In this document: piece by piece, positions 43,824 to 52,514 of the stretch
How the letters are laid out: every line of letters starts with the position of its first letter
Numbering within the stretch: the stretch's first letter is position 1
NCBI GenBank assembly: GCA_002383485.1
Contig: DFYY01000006.1
Coordinates: 45,749-109,748 of the forward strand
Origin: Bacteroidales bacterium UBA4070
Lineage (GTDB): Bacteria; Bacteroidota; Bacteroidia; Bacteroidales; VadinHA17
Length of the DNA: 64,000 nucleotides
Direction of reading: 5' to 3'
Notes under the pieces: generated by a model
What the model was told of the DNA's origin: nothing
Database searches by the model: none
Seen by the model: the letters and a program-made list of their open reading frames with translations, nothing else
Translations under genes and position numbers: made by a program

Positions 43824-44495
43824 CTACAGGAATAATGACTGTTCTTCCTTCATTCGGTAAACAGACAGGATTACACTTTCTATCTCATCACACAGGTTCA
43901 CATTGTTCACGACCACGTAAACGGGAACTTTAAGCAACACCGGAGAGAAATTTACTATTCCCCGGATACCCATACTGACAAGTTCATTGCATACATCCTG
44001 TGCCGAAATGTCAGGAACGGCAATAATGGCAACCTTGACACTGAACCTGTCAATTATCTCCTGGAGCCGCCCGGGCGGGTAGACACAGTTTTCAGCCCTG
44101 ACCTTCTGCTTGTATGGATCCACATCGAATGTGGCAACAATGTTTATGCCCCGCTTAATAAACTGCCCGTATTTCGAGAGAGCCTGTCCCAGATTGCCCA
44201 TACCTACCAGGATCACATTGCTTATCCAGTCGCGGTTGAAGAGAGCCTCAATCTCACTCAGAAGTGATGCGGTAATATAGCCTCCCCGTCTGTTCCCCCT
44301 TATTCCATACTCGGAAAAATCCTTTCTCACCTGTTCCGGAGTGACCCCGGTACCCTCGGCCAGGGTGTAAGAAAACACCCTGGTGACTCCCATAGAGTTT
44401 AGCCTGACCAGCAGCCCGTGATAAAGAAAAATCCTCCTCAGGCTGTTCCTTATATTATGTTTTGTGATTTGTTTCACATTAACAAACCGTTTCAC
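43824..44495 (-). CDS. rex: Redox-sensing transcriptional repressor Rex
   Basis: Rex is a dimeric repressor that leaves DNA when NADH rises. It has an N-terminal winged helix (about 20-80: TPEQVRKDFSEYGIRG) and a Rossmann domain with GMGNLGQAL and DVDPYK, ending in a swapped helix. The start is a GTG at 44495; another GTG at 44477 would also leave the winged helix intact, and an operator-like repeat covers that region. It is the first gene of the hyp operon and divergent from the membrane hydrogenase operon, so it most likely controls both and itself. The protein call is secure; the exact start is not. Confidence 0.93.
   Translation of the reverse strand: MKRFVNVKQITKHNIRNSLRRIFLYHGLLVRLNSMGVTRVFSYTLAEGTGVTPEQVRKDFSEYGIRGNRRGGYITASLLSEIEALFNRDWISNVILVGMGNLGQALSKYGQFIKRGINIVATFDVDPYKQKVRAENCVYPPGRLQEIIDRFSVKVAIIAVPDISAQDVCNELVSMGIRGIVNFSPVLLKVPVYVVVNNVNLCDEIESVILSVYRMKEEQSLFL
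44462..44479. promoter_or_regulatory. Candidate Rex operator at the rex start
   Basis: TTGTGA-N6-TCACAT matches TTGTKA-N6-TMACAA with one mismatch. It lies inside the first codons of rex as annotated, or over the alternative GTG start at 44477, which suggests autorepression. Confidence 0.5.
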
Positions 44496-44614
44496 AAATC
44501 CAATTGCAAGTTAAACCAACTTTTTCATACAGCACAAATAAAAATAATCATATTGATTATGAATATGTTATTGAAACAAACCCGGAACCTGATCCCGCTA
44601 TGAATAAAATAAAC

Positions 44615-44645
44615 TTGACTTGTGTTAATTGCACATTTAACTTTA
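44615..44645 (+). promoter_or_regulatory. Promoter of the membrane [NiFe] hydrogenase operon
   Basis: TTG at 44615 and TAACTTTA at 44638-44645 are 20 bases apart, near the Bacteroidota -33/-7 pattern. The -7 box directly adjoins the palindrome at 44646, so a repressor bound there would cover the transcription start. Confidence 0.55.
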
Positions 44646-44667
44646 TTATGTGAATCTTCTCACATAA
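44646..44667. promoter_or_regulatory. Perfect palindrome (candidate Rex operator) before the hydrogenase operon
   Basis: TTATGTGA-N6-TCACATAA has perfect 8-base arms and ends one base before the ATG at 44669. The core TGTGA-N6-TCACA has the spacing of Rex operators and also of Crp sites; the adjacent rex gene favours Rex. Confidence 0.6.
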
Positions 44668-44668
44668 A

Positions 44669-45658
44669 ATGTATTACATAAGTATTACGAAGGAAGATTG
44701 GCATCGTTCACTGGAAAAACTGCTCACTTCACATGACATTTTTGTTCCGGTGAAAGATGAATTCAGTCTTGATTACGAGCCGTTCAGGCTGAGTCAGGCT
44801 GAAAATATTGCTTACAACACTCCCAAGCCTGCCACTCCACTTAAGAATTTTTTTCTTCCCGTCAGGGAGAATGTGACTTCGGTCATGAGTAACGGAAGGC
44901 AAAGGATCATTATCGGGGCGCCCAACTGTGATATTGAGGCCCTTAAGTTGCTTGACGAGATATATCTTGATGAAGCTTTCACCGATCCCTTCTACAGAAA
45001 CCGCCGGAAGAGCACCCTCCTGGTATCATCTGATTGCTTCTCGGTAAATGATCACTGTCACTGCACCTCCTATGGTGTTAAGCCATATACCACAGAAGGT
45101 GCGGACATTGCCCTGCTGTCAGAAGGTGATTATTTATTTCTGAGGATCATTTCAGACAAAGGGGAGGAACTGATCAGACAATTATCTTCTGCTGCCGGGG
45201 TCAATGACCCTGAACGACTCCGCTTCGCCGATCAGAGGCACAGTGAAACTGAAGCTTTGCTGGCTGAATTGAACAGGGGACTGCCTGATTACCGGGCTAC
45301 CGGTGAGATAGTCCGGAAGGCAGGTGACAATGTCTGGGTCAAATATGCCTCGAAGTGTGTTTCATGCGGCGCCTGCACAACAATATGCCCCACCTGCAGC
45401 TGCTTCCTCCTTATTGACAAGCCCGGTTTTGAGAAGGTGAAACAGATGGATGCCTGCCAGTACCCGGGATTTGAAAGAGTGGCCGGAGGTGAGGACGCTC
45501 TCTTTGAACTTCCGCATCGCTTCCGCAACAGGTACATGTGCAAGTATGTATGGAGACCTCAGAAATTCAATTCACTGGCATGCACGGGCTGCGGCAGGTG
45601 CATTGAAGCCTGCCTGGGCAGGATCAGCAAGAATGAACTGTTCATGGAACTCACCTGA
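44669..45658 (+). CDS. Sulfhydrogenase HydB-like iron-sulfur subunit
   Basis: This 329-residue protein resembles the beta subunit of cytoplasmic sulfhydrogenases (4Fe-4S dicluster, HydB type). An N-terminal cofactor-free domain of about 220 residues is followed by CVSCGACTTICPTC and, near the C-terminus, CTGCGRCIEAC, giving two [4Fe-4S] sites; extra cysteines (CHC, about 130) may serve another cluster. In the known enzymes it passes electrons between a flavin subunit and the [NiFe] part. Here it opens an operon whose [NiFe] enzyme is of the membrane type, which is not the usual partner. It lies eight bases before the flavin subunit. Confidence 0.85.
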   Translation: MYYISITKEDWHRSLEKLLTSHDIFVPVKDEFSLDYEPFRLSQAENIAYNTPKPATPLKNFFLPVRENVTSVMSNGRQRIIIGAPNCDIEALKLLDEIYLDEAFTDPFYRNRRKSTLLVSSDCFSVNDHCHCTSYGVKPYTTEGADIALLSEGDYLFLRIISDKGEELIRQLSSAAGVNDPERLRFADQRHSETEALLAELNRGLPDYRATGEIVRKAGDNVWVKYASKCVSCGACTTICPTCSCFLLIDKPGFEKVKQMDACQYPGFERVAGGEDALFELPHRFRNRYMCKYVWRPQKFNSLACTGCGRCIEACLGRISKNELFMELT

Positions 45659-45666
45659 AGATTCTT

Positions 45667-46494
45667 ATGGCCAGCGATAACTATAATATATATGAGCCCC
45701 TTCGGGCGACCCTCGAGGAGGTGATTGAAGAATCGACTCTGATCAAGACATTCGTGCTGATACCGGATGAGGAATTCGTCTTTAAAACGGGTCAGTTCAT
45801 TGAACTCGCCGTTGACGGTGTGGGTGAAGCTCCCTTTACACCGTCGTCATCACCCCTTGTCTCCGACAGGCTGGAGGTCACGGTCATGAAGACAGGGTAT
45901 GTCACCGGAATCATGCATGAGCTCAAACCGGGTGCTGTAATGGGTATAAGGGGTCCATACGGACGCGGTTACCCGGTTAGCGAATTCAGGGGGAAAGAGG
46001 TGCTCATCCTGGGAGGAGGTTGCGGCCTGGCTCCCATACGGTCACTTCTCTTCACTCTTGAGCATATGAAGGATGAGCTTGAGAAGGTCATTCTCTGCTA
46101 CGGCTCCAAGACACCGGCCGACTGCATCTACAAGCCACTCTTTACCAGGCTCAACAGCATTGATAAATTTGAGGCCTACCGTACGGTGGATGTAACCGAT
46201 GACGACTGGGACGGGCCGGTAGGTGTGGCAACTGCACTGCTCGACCAGGTAAAGGTGAATATAGAAAACTCAGTTGCCGTAGTCTGCGGCCCGCCTATTA
46301 TGATGAAATTCGGGACTATAAGGCTTCTCGAGATGGGCTACCGTGATGAGCAGATATACCTCTCGATGGAAAAGAACATGTCATGCGGCCTTGGCAAATG
46401 CGGCCACTGCATGATGGGTGAATTCTTTGTCTGTAAAGACGGCCCTGTATTCACTTACAGGGAGATAAAACATAATCCTGAGATTTGGAAATAA
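45667..46494 (+). CDS. Sulfhydrogenase HydG-like FAD/NAD(P)H subunit
   Basis: This 275-residue flavoprotein of the ferredoxin-NADP reductase superfamily (HydG, also like the dihydroorotate-dehydrogenase electron-transfer subunit) has an FAD-binding barrel (YVTGIMHELKPG, GIRGPYGRG), an NAD(P)-binding domain (LGGGCGLAPIRSLL, CGPPIMM) and a C-terminal [2Fe-2S] site (CGLGKCGHC, then a fourth Cys in FVC). It should take electrons from or give them to NAD(P)H. Together with its upstream HydB-like neighbour it forms a diaphorase module on the hydrogenase. Confidence 0.88.
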   Translation: MASDNYNIYEPLRATLEEVIEESTLIKTFVLIPDEEFVFKTGQFIELAVDGVGEAPFTPSSSPLVSDRLEVTVMKTGYVTGIMHELKPGAVMGIRGPYGRGYPVSEFRGKEVLILGGGCGLAPIRSLLFTLEHMKDELEKVILCYGSKTPADCIYKPLFTRLNSIDKFEAYRTVDVTDDDWDGPVGVATALLDQVKVNIENSVAVVCGPPIMMKFGTIRLLEMGYRDEQIYLSMEKNMSCGLGKCGHCMMGEFFVCKDGPVFTYREIKHNPEIWK

Positions 46495-46507
46495 AACGGC
46501 TACAGGC

Positions 46508-46999
46508 ATGAAGGTGCTTCTGGATATGATTGAACTGAGGGCAGCGATGGTGCAGAACCCGTCCCTGGAACTGCCTGAGGCGCTCTGTTACAGTTCAGCC
46601 AACACAAACGGCCTCAAGACCATACGTGAACTGGCTACCTTCAGGTTCACCTGCCGAAGATGCGAGGATGCCCCTTGCATCGCAGTCTGCCCTGCCTATG
46701 CCCTTGAGAAAGACACGGACGGTGTGATCATGCGTCACACCAACCTGTGCGTCTCATGCAAGTCGTGCGTCACCATCTGTCCATTTGGCACGATGATGAC
46801 CGATTTCTTCAGGCATCACCGTAACAAAGATCTTTTCTACGACCTGTGTGACCCTGAAGAGGCCAGGAAGTTTGTTGCAGCATGCCCGCCGGGAACAGCG
46901 AGACTTACTGATGAAAAAGAGAAGCCTGACGAGCATATATACCAGCTGAATGAGAGGGTGCTCATCAGGGACTATATCTATGTGACTGAAAAAGAGTAA
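46508..46999 (+). CDS. 4Fe-4S dicluster electron-transfer protein
   Basis: This 163-residue ferredoxin-like protein carries CRRCEDAPCIAVCP and CVSCKSCVTICP, plus further cysteines (LCD, AACPPG), so up to four [4Fe-4S] clusters are possible. The pattern is that of the HycB/HydN/CooF group, which wire electrons to membrane [NiFe] enzymes. It lies 13 bases after the flavin subunit and five before the NuoH-like gene, so it probably bridges the diaphorase and the membrane hydrogenase. Confidence 0.88.
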   Translation: MKVLLDMIELRAAMVQNPSLELPEALCYSSANTNGLKTIRELATFRFTCRRCEDAPCIAVCPAYALEKDTDGVIMRHTNLCVSCKSCVTICPFGTMMTDFFRHHRNKDLFYDLCDPEEARKFVAACPPGTARLTDEKEKPDEHIYQLNERVLIRDYIYVTEKE

Positions 47000-47004
47000 A
47001 GAGA

Positions 47005-47940
47005 ATGCAAATGGCAGTTTATCTCCTCTGGTTTTTCATATTCCCCGGGCTGCTCTTCATGGCTGTAGTGGGTGCCTTCCTTTCCTGGTTTGACAGGAAG
47101 ATAACCGCCAGGGTTCAGTTCCGTAAGGGGCCTCCCCTGCTTCAGCCATTCTATGACTTCTTCAAGCTGCTGCTCGTCAAGGAGACTATTTTGCCAAAAT
47201 CAGGATCGGGCTTTGTCTTTCTCCTTGCCCCTCTGCTGGCAGTCTTCGGTGCCACCATGGCAGGCCTCTTTATCCTGCTTCCCCTGTTCAACATAGAAAC
47301 TGGCTTCAGGGGCGATATAATAGTCATATTCTATCTCCTTACGCTGCCATCGTTCTCCTATATTATCGGAGCACTGGCCTCAGGCAACCCCCTGGGTGCC
47401 GTGGGAGCCTCGCGCGAGATGAAGCTGATCATCAGTTATGAACTCACTTTTCTCCTGATCATAGCTGCCGTAATAATGAAGAGCGGACAGAAGTTCGACC
47501 TTAACAGCATCATAGCCGCCCAGCAATCCGGCACCCCTTTCATCGGCAGCATCTCCGGCGTGCTGCTCTTCATTGCAGGAATCTTCTGTATACAGGCCAA
47601 ACTGGCGCTGGTGCCTTTCGATATGCCGGAAGCCGAAGCCGAACTCGCCTCTGGAATATATATCGAATATTCAGGTCCACCGTACGCGATGATCAAACTG
47701 GCAAAATATATTATGCTTTTTATCCTGCCGGCTTTCCTGGTCGCACTCCTCATGAACGGAATGAACCCGGGAATAAATATTGTCTGGCTCATCCTGAAAA
47801 TACTCGGAGTTGTGCTTCTCCTCACCCTCATCAGAAACACAAACCCGAGAGTGAAAATCAAGCAGGCCGCCAGGTTCTTCCTTGTCTGGATGAACCTGCT
47901 GGTTGTGGTTGCCATTGTGCTTATTGTATTCGGATTATAA
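47005..47940 (+). CDS. NuoH/EchB-like membrane anchor subunit
   Basis: This 311-residue protein has about eight transmembrane helices and conserved segments of the NuoH, HycD, MbhM group (WFDRKITARVQFRKGPP, SREMKLIISYE, PFDMPEAEAELASG). It anchors the hydrophilic hydrogenase arm in the membrane and forms part of the coupling channel; the Glu-rich loop is kept. It belongs to the operon's core and has no long gaps on either side. Confidence 0.93.
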   Translation: MQMAVYLLWFFIFPGLLFMAVVGAFLSWFDRKITARVQFRKGPPLLQPFYDFFKLLLVKETILPKSGSGFVFLLAPLLAVFGATMAGLFILLPLFNIETGFRGDIIVIFYLLTLPSFSYIIGALASGNPLGAVGASREMKLIISYELTFLLIIAAVIMKSGQKFDLNSIIAAQQSGTPFIGSISGVLLFIAGIFCIQAKLALVPFDMPEAEAELASGIYIEYSGPPYAMIKLAKYIMLFILPAFLVALLMNGMNPGINIVWLILKILGVVLLLTLIRNTNPRVKIKQAARFFLVWMNLLVVVAIVLIVFGL

Positions 47941-47951
47941 AAACATATATC

Positions 47952-48365
47952 GTGGGGTTCAAGGATTATTGTTTCAGGAAATCACTCTGGGTCTTCCACT
48001 TCGGCGGAGCATCATGCAACAACTGTGATATTGAGATCCTTGACTGCTTAACCCCGAGACATGACCTTGAACGGTTCGGGATCTTACTGGTGGGCAGCAT
48101 CAGGCATGCCGACGTGCTGCTGGTAAACGGATCAATAAACAGGCGTGACAAAGACCGGCTGCTGGAACTTTATCACCAGGCTCCCAAACCACTGCTGGTG
48201 GTGGCCATTGGTGCATGCGGCTGTACCGGAGGAATCTTTGCCGAAGGATATACTTTCGCCGGACCGGTTGACAAAATAATACCGGTCGATGCTTATATCC
48301 CGGGTTGCCCCCCTACACCGGAAGCAATCATAGCAGGAATAGTTAAACTGGCAGGTAAAAAGTAA
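47952..48365 (+). CDS. [NiFe] hydrogenase small subunit (NuoB-like)
   Basis: This 137-residue subunit (GTG start at 47952) holds the proximal [4Fe-4S] cluster. The ligands are in ASCNNCDIE (Cys22, Cys25), IGACGCTGG and IPGCPPTPEA, and nearly match the group-4 small subunits EchC and MbhJ. It precedes the NuoC-like and large subunits. It lacks the medial and distal clusters of soluble hydrogenases, as expected for a short group-4 small subunit. Confidence 0.93.
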   Translation: MGFKDYCFRKSLWVFHFGGASCNNCDIEILDCLTPRHDLERFGILLVGSIRHADVLLVNGSINRRDKDRLLELYHQAPKPLLVVAIGACGCTGGIFAEGYTFAGPVDKIIPVDAYIPGCPPTPEAIIAGIVKLAGKK

Positions 48366-48375
48366 CTAAACAGGA

Positions 48376-48813
48376 ATGGATACAGAGGCAGCCATAAATA
48401 AACTGACGGAAAAATTCAGCGGTGACACTGTAAAGGTTGTACTGCAGAAGGGCAGACGCGCGATTGTCACTGTCAGACCCACAGCCATTTCCGCCATTTC
48501 TGAATACCTCTATAAAACTGAGGGTTACCGGTTCATAATAGCCTCCGCCCTTCATACCAGGAGAGGGTTTGAGATATACTATCATTTCAGCTTTGACGCT
48601 GACGGATCGATACTCAGCCTGCATGTGATCCTTGACGGGGAGAAGCCGCATATTGAATCACTCTCAAATATGTTCGGCGCATCAAACTGGATCGAGAGAG
48701 AGATGCATGAACTCTTCGGCATTGACTTTCTGAATCACCCTAACCAGGAGAAGCTGCTATCGGAAGGCAACTGGGCTGATGATGTCTACCCATATAGAAA
48801 AGAGTTCAAATAA
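48376..48813 (+). CDS. NuoC/EchD-like 30-kDa subunit
   Basis: This 145-residue hydrophilic subunit has the NuoC signature WIEREMHELFGIDFLNHP near its C-terminus. It packs next to the large subunit in complex I-like hydrogenases and carries no cofactor. Short length, as in Ech and Mbh types where it is separate from the large subunit. It lies between the small and the large hydrogenase genes. Confidence 0.92.
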   Translation: MDTEAAINKLTEKFSGDTVKVVLQKGRRAIVTVRPTAISAISEYLYKTEGYRFIIASALHTRRGFEIYYHFSFDADGSILSLHVILDGEKPHIESLSNMFGASNWIEREMHELFGIDFLNHPNQEKLLSEGNWADDVYPYRKEFK

Positions 48814-48826
48814 TACTCTTACAGCA

Positions 48827-50032
48827 ATGAGCAGAAAGACACTCATACCCATAGGACCCTATCACCCGCTTCAGGAAGAACCTGAGCTCTTCAAGCTCTA
48901 TTGCGACGGCGAGATAGTTACGGATATAAAATGGGAAACCGGCTACAACCACAGGGGCATTGAAAAACTGAGTGAGTCAAAGAGTTATGACCAGGTATTC
49001 TTCCTCGTTGAACGAATCTGCGGTATCTGCTCAACATCCCACCCGTTTGCCTTTGCCAATGCTGTTGAGGAGATTGCAGGCATTGAAATCACTGACAGGA
49101 CAAAATACATCAGATCAATAATCGGAGAATTGGAACGCATCCACAGTCATCTTCTCTGGGTAGGCCTCGCGGGCCATTTCCTCGGTTATAACACTGTTTT
49201 CATGTGGGCGTGGAAATACCGTGAACCTGTCCTTGACCTCTTCGAGATGATAACAGGCAACAGGAACAGCTACGCAATGTTCAAGGTGGGGGGCGTGAGA
49301 CGTGACATTGAAAACAGTAATATCCCGGCCATAAGAAAAGAGATGTCTGTAATGCGCAAAAAACTTGACCTGCTCACCGGCGCGGTGATGGATGACCCGG
49401 TGATTCACGCCAGGACAAAAGGCGTAGGGATACTCACCAGGCAGGATATCCTCGATTATGGTGCCGTTGGGCCAACCGCCAGAGCCTCCGGTGTTGACAT
49501 TGACGTCAGGAGAGACGACCCCTATGCAGCCTATCCGCTCGTCAACTGGAAAGTGATCACTGCCCGGGCCGGAGATGTATTCGCCAAGTTAGAGGTGAGG
49601 CTTCTTGAAATGTACGAGTCTGTTTCAATCATTGAACAGTGCATTGATGCCCTCGAAAAGATGAAAGAGGGAGATATAGCACTGAAAATAAATGAGATAC
49701 CGGCAGGAATAGGTACGGGCCGGGCCGAAGCCCCCAGGGGCGAGGTGTTTCACTTTGTAGTCTCCGACGGATCCAATTCACCGGCAAGACACAAGATAAG
49801 GGCTCCCAGCTATACCAACATAGCCACATTCAAAAAATCATGCATAGGTCAGACCATTGCCGATGCGACTATCTCCCTGGCAGCCGTTGACCCGTGCTAC
49901 TGCTGCACCGAGAGAATGGCAGCAGTCTATGACAACTCATCCGGGAAGAAGATCCTTAACGCGAATGAGCTTATAGAGCTTTCCATGAAGCGAACAGCAG
50001 AACTAAGGAAATCAGGTGCCCGTCATGAATGA
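48827..50032 (+). CDS. Group-4 [NiFe] hydrogenase large subunit
   Basis: This 401-residue catalytic subunit binds the [NiFe] centre. The start at 48827 (MSRKTLIPIGPYHP) is chosen over the longer frame, which overlaps the previous gene. Both cysteine pairs are intact: ERICGICSTSHP (Cys64, Cys67) and DPCYCCTER (Cys357, Cys360), so it is a true hydrogenase and not a complex-I subunit. The second motif has an extra Cys (359) between the ligands. About 38 residues follow it, more than in a mature form, and a maturation protease is encoded downstream, so C-terminal processing is likely. It overlaps the next gene by eight bases. Confidence 0.95.
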   Translation: MSRKTLIPIGPYHPLQEEPELFKLYCDGEIVTDIKWETGYNHRGIEKLSESKSYDQVFFLVERICGICSTSHPFAFANAVEEIAGIEITDRTKYIRSIIGELERIHSHLLWVGLAGHFLGYNTVFMWAWKYREPVLDLFEMITGNRNSYAMFKVGGVRRDIENSNIPAIRKEMSVMRKKLDLLTGAVMDDPVIHARTKGVGILTRQDILDYGAVGPTARASGVDIDVRRDDPYAAYPLVNWKVITARAGDVFAKLEVRLLEMYESVSIIEQCIDALEKMKEGDIALKINEIPAGIGTGRAEAPRGEVFHFVVSDGSNSPARHKIRAPSYTNIATFKKSCIGQTIADATISLAAVDPCYCCTERMAAVYDNSSGKKILNANELIELSMKRTAELRKSGARHE

Positions 50033-51926
50033 ACCTCTCGCCATATTTGCTGAACCCTCTGCATGCCATATGCTCCAGATGCTGATAATGATACCTATGG
50101 CTGCCGGATTACTGCTTTTCCTTGTTCCTGAAAAGTTCCGGACTGCAAAAGGGATACTGGCTATGGCTGTGGCCATGTACGCCGGATACCTTTCAATAGG
50201 CCTCTATTCCTCCGCAACCCAGATGACCCTGCAGGGCGAAACAGTCAGACAGGGCTGCCTCACACTCTTTGACTTTGACCTGTTGCAGAAGGCCGGGGAG
50301 TATCTGACATTCACCATTGATGGCCTGAGCAAGCTGATCATCATCTTTATCAGCATCATTGCATTGCTTGTCCTTCTCTACACCCTTGCATATAACAGGT
50401 TTGCCAGGATCAGTAATTATTACCCCTGGTTCCTGATAACCCTGGGATGTTCTTACGGAGCAGTACTCTCTGATAACCTGATCCTCTTTCTCATGTTCTG
50501 GGGTATCCTGGGTATAACCCTGTACAAGCTCATACCAGGAAAGGACGAAAAGAGCTCTGCTGCCGCGAAGAAGACCATGATCCTTATAGGCGCATCAGAT
50601 ACGATCATGCTTGTCGGCATCGCTCTGCTATGGAGACTGACTGACACGCTGAGTATCAACAGCATATCACTGGAGACCAATAACATATTGACTGTCACAG
50701 CATTCCTTGCGCTTCTCGTAGGCAGTTTCACAAAGGCCGGTGCCTTCCCCTTCCATTCCTGGGTGCCTGACTACTCCGAGACAGCCCCGGCATCATCGGT
50801 AGCACTGCTGCCGGCATCTCTCGACAAGCTGCTGGGGATCTATTTCCTGGCAAGGCTCACAACCGACCTCTTTGTCATGACGGAAGGGATCAAGCTCCTT
50901 CTGCTCACAATAGGAGTTATAACAATCATAACTGCCGTTCTGATGGCCCTTATGCAGCACGACTGCAAGAGGCTGCTGGGTTATCATGCTGTATCACAGG
51001 TGGGTTACATGATTGTGGGATTTGGTCTTGGTTCCCTGGTAGGGATCGTGGCCGGTCTCTTCCACATGATAAACAACGCCATATACAAAAGCGGACTATT
51101 CCTGAGTACAGGAGCCGTTGAACGCCAGACAGGAAAGAGTGACATAACTGAGCTGGGAGGCCTGTCGAAGGCCATGCCAGTCACATTCATTGCCTCACTG
51201 GTGTTTGCCATGTCAATCTCCGGATTGCCACCGTTTAACGGATTTGCATCAAAATGGATGATATACCAGGGGATAATCGACTTCGGGTCAGGGGAAGGCA
51301 TAGCCTCCAGCCTCTGGATTTTATGGCTCAGCCTGGCAGTACTCGGTTCAGCACTGACCCTGGCAAGCTTTGTCAAATTCATCGGAGGAATCTTCCTTGG
51401 AAGAAGGGATCCTGCTATGGACAAAATAAGGGAGGTGCCATTCCTGATGTGGTTCCCGATGGCAGTTCTGGCACTTTTCTGCATTGTCTTCGGAGTCTTT
51501 GCCACAGGGATTATCATCCCGAAACTCTTTACCCCGGTTGTGGGTTCCTTCACATTCAACGGGCTTTGGAGCTCGTCATTCGTTTCTCTGCTCGTACTGA
51601 TCTCAATCATTCTCGGCTTCCTTATTTATCTTGCCACCGGCAGGAAGAAATTCAGAACCGAGGATAATTTCATTGGCGGAGAGAACAAGGAAATGCTGGG
51701 AGCGTCATTTCCTGCTCCGGAGTTCTACAAGACCTTCTCCGAGTTCAGACTTTTCTCACGTATTTATGAGAAAGCCGAAGAAAAGGCATTTGACATCTAC
51801 GATCTCTCCAAAAAAGCTGTATTCTGGCTAAGCGGAGGGTTGAGCAACGCTCATACCGGAGTACTTCCGGGATATGTCATCTGGGTCTGCGCCGGACTGA
51901 TAATCATGCTGCTGATAATGATCTGA
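50025..51926 (+). CDS. NuoL/MrpA-N/HyfB-like antiporter subunit
   Basis: This 633-residue membrane protein (ATG at 50025) is a proton-conducting antiporter-like subunit with about 16 transmembrane helices. Conserved features are GSFTKAGAFPFHSWVPDY with its channel Lys, HDCKRLLGYHAVSQVGYM, and SGLPPFNGFASKW. Next to the MbhD/MbhE-like gene it supplies the large N-terminal part of MrpA. The classical archaeal Mbh operon lacks this part, so the antiporter module here is more complete. Confidence 0.88.
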   Translation: MNEPLAIFAEPSACHMLQMLIMIPMAAGLLLFLVPEKFRTAKGILAMAVAMYAGYLSIGLYSSATQMTLQGETVRQGCLTLFDFDLLQKAGEYLTFTIDGLSKLIIIFISIIALLVLLYTLAYNRFARISNYYPWFLITLGCSYGAVLSDNLILFLMFWGILGITLYKLIPGKDEKSSAAAKKTMILIGASDTIMLVGIALLWRLTDTLSINSISLETNNILTVTAFLALLVGSFTKAGAFPFHSWVPDYSETAPASSVALLPASLDKLLGIYFLARLTTDLFVMTEGIKLLLLTIGVITIITAVLMALMQHDCKRLLGYHAVSQVGYMIVGFGLGSLVGIVAGLFHMINNAIYKSGLFLSTGAVERQTGKSDITELGGLSKAMPVTFIASLVFAMSISGLPPFNGFASKWMIYQGIIDFGSGEGIASSLWILWLSLAVLGSALTLASFVKFIGGIFLGRRDPAMDKIREVPFLMWFPMAVLALFCIVFGVFATGIIIPKLFTPVVGSFTFNGLWSSSFVSLLVLISIILGFLIYLATGRKKFRTEDNFIGGENKEMLGASFPAPEFYKTFSEFRLFSRIYEKAEEKAFDIYDLSKKAVFWLSGGLSNAHTGVLPGYVIWVCAGLIIMLLIMI

Positions 51927-51938
51927 CAAAATAGAAAT

Positions 51939-52469
51939 ATGGAACTGGCAATATCGGTTATAGTGGGATTTATGATACTGGGAGCGCTCTACGCCATCCA
52001 TGCCAGGGATATTCTTTCAGCGGTGATAGCAGGAGGAATCGTCGGATACAGCCTTGTTATCTGCTTCCTTCTGCTGAAGGCACCTGACCTGGCCATAGTG
52101 CAGATTGTGGTGGAGACAATCACCCTGATCATCATGGTGGCAGTGGTGCTGGACAGCTCACGCGTGGAGGCATACGGTAAATTTGACAGCCGGGCATGGG
52201 TCACCGCCGGCACGGCGGTGCTGATACTGCTGATCTTCTTCTGGTTTCTGAGGTTGGCTTCAGCACATCTTGCTCCGTTCGGCGAAAACACCATGAGGAT
52301 GGCCGACGCATATGTCAACGGTGCTGTTGACAGGACAGGCAGCGTTAACCTGGTGACCGGCGTAATCTTCGACTTCAGGGGATACGATACCCTGGGCGAG
52401 GCAACGGTACTTGTCACTGCAGTGCTCGGAGTGCTGACTATACTGAGGTTAAGAGGGAAGAAAGTATGA
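51939..52469 (+). CDS. MbhD-MbhE fusion (C-terminal part of MrpA)
   Basis: This 176-residue membrane protein has two parts. The N-terminal DUF4040/MbhD region (about 1-75) has YAIHARDILSAVIAGG, GYSLVICFLLLKAPDLA and QIVVETITLIIMV. The C-terminal MbhE-like part (about 80-175) ends GYDTLGEATVLVTAVLG. In Pyrococcus Mbh these are separate genes; in Mrp they are the C-terminal part of MrpA. It follows the NuoL-like gene by 12 bases, giving a split MrpA. Confidence 0.85.
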   Translation: MELAISVIVGFMILGALYAIHARDILSAVIAGGIVGYSLVICFLLLKAPDLAIVQIVVETITLIIMVAVVLDSSRVEAYGKFDSRAWVTAGTAVLILLIFFWFLRLASAHLAPFGENTMRMADAYVNGAVDRTGSVNLVTGVIFDFRGYDTLGEATVLVTAVLGVLTILRLRGKKV

Positions 52470-52500
52470 ATAATGAATAAGGAATGATGATTTAGAATTT
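52466..52500. repeat. Degenerate heptad tract inside the operon
   Basis: Five seven-base units (ATGAATA twice, then AGGAATG, ATGATTT and AGAATTT) follow the end of the MbhDE gene. It is the longest intergenic stretch inside an otherwise tightly packed operon. Confidence 0.6.
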
Positions 52501-52514
52501 AAAATGTGAGCCTT

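Noticed and set aside
44620..44634. Fourth Rex site (TTGTG, then GCACA) near the hydrogenase promoter
   Set aside because: The spacing between TGTG and CACA is seven bases rather than eight and it overlaps the promoter region by chance composition.
44646..44667. Crp operator before the hydrogenase operon
   Set aside because: TGTGA-N6-TCACA also fits Crp, but rex is the adjacent divergent gene and two other Rex-like sites flank the same genes, so Rex is preferred. Crp binding cannot be fully excluded.
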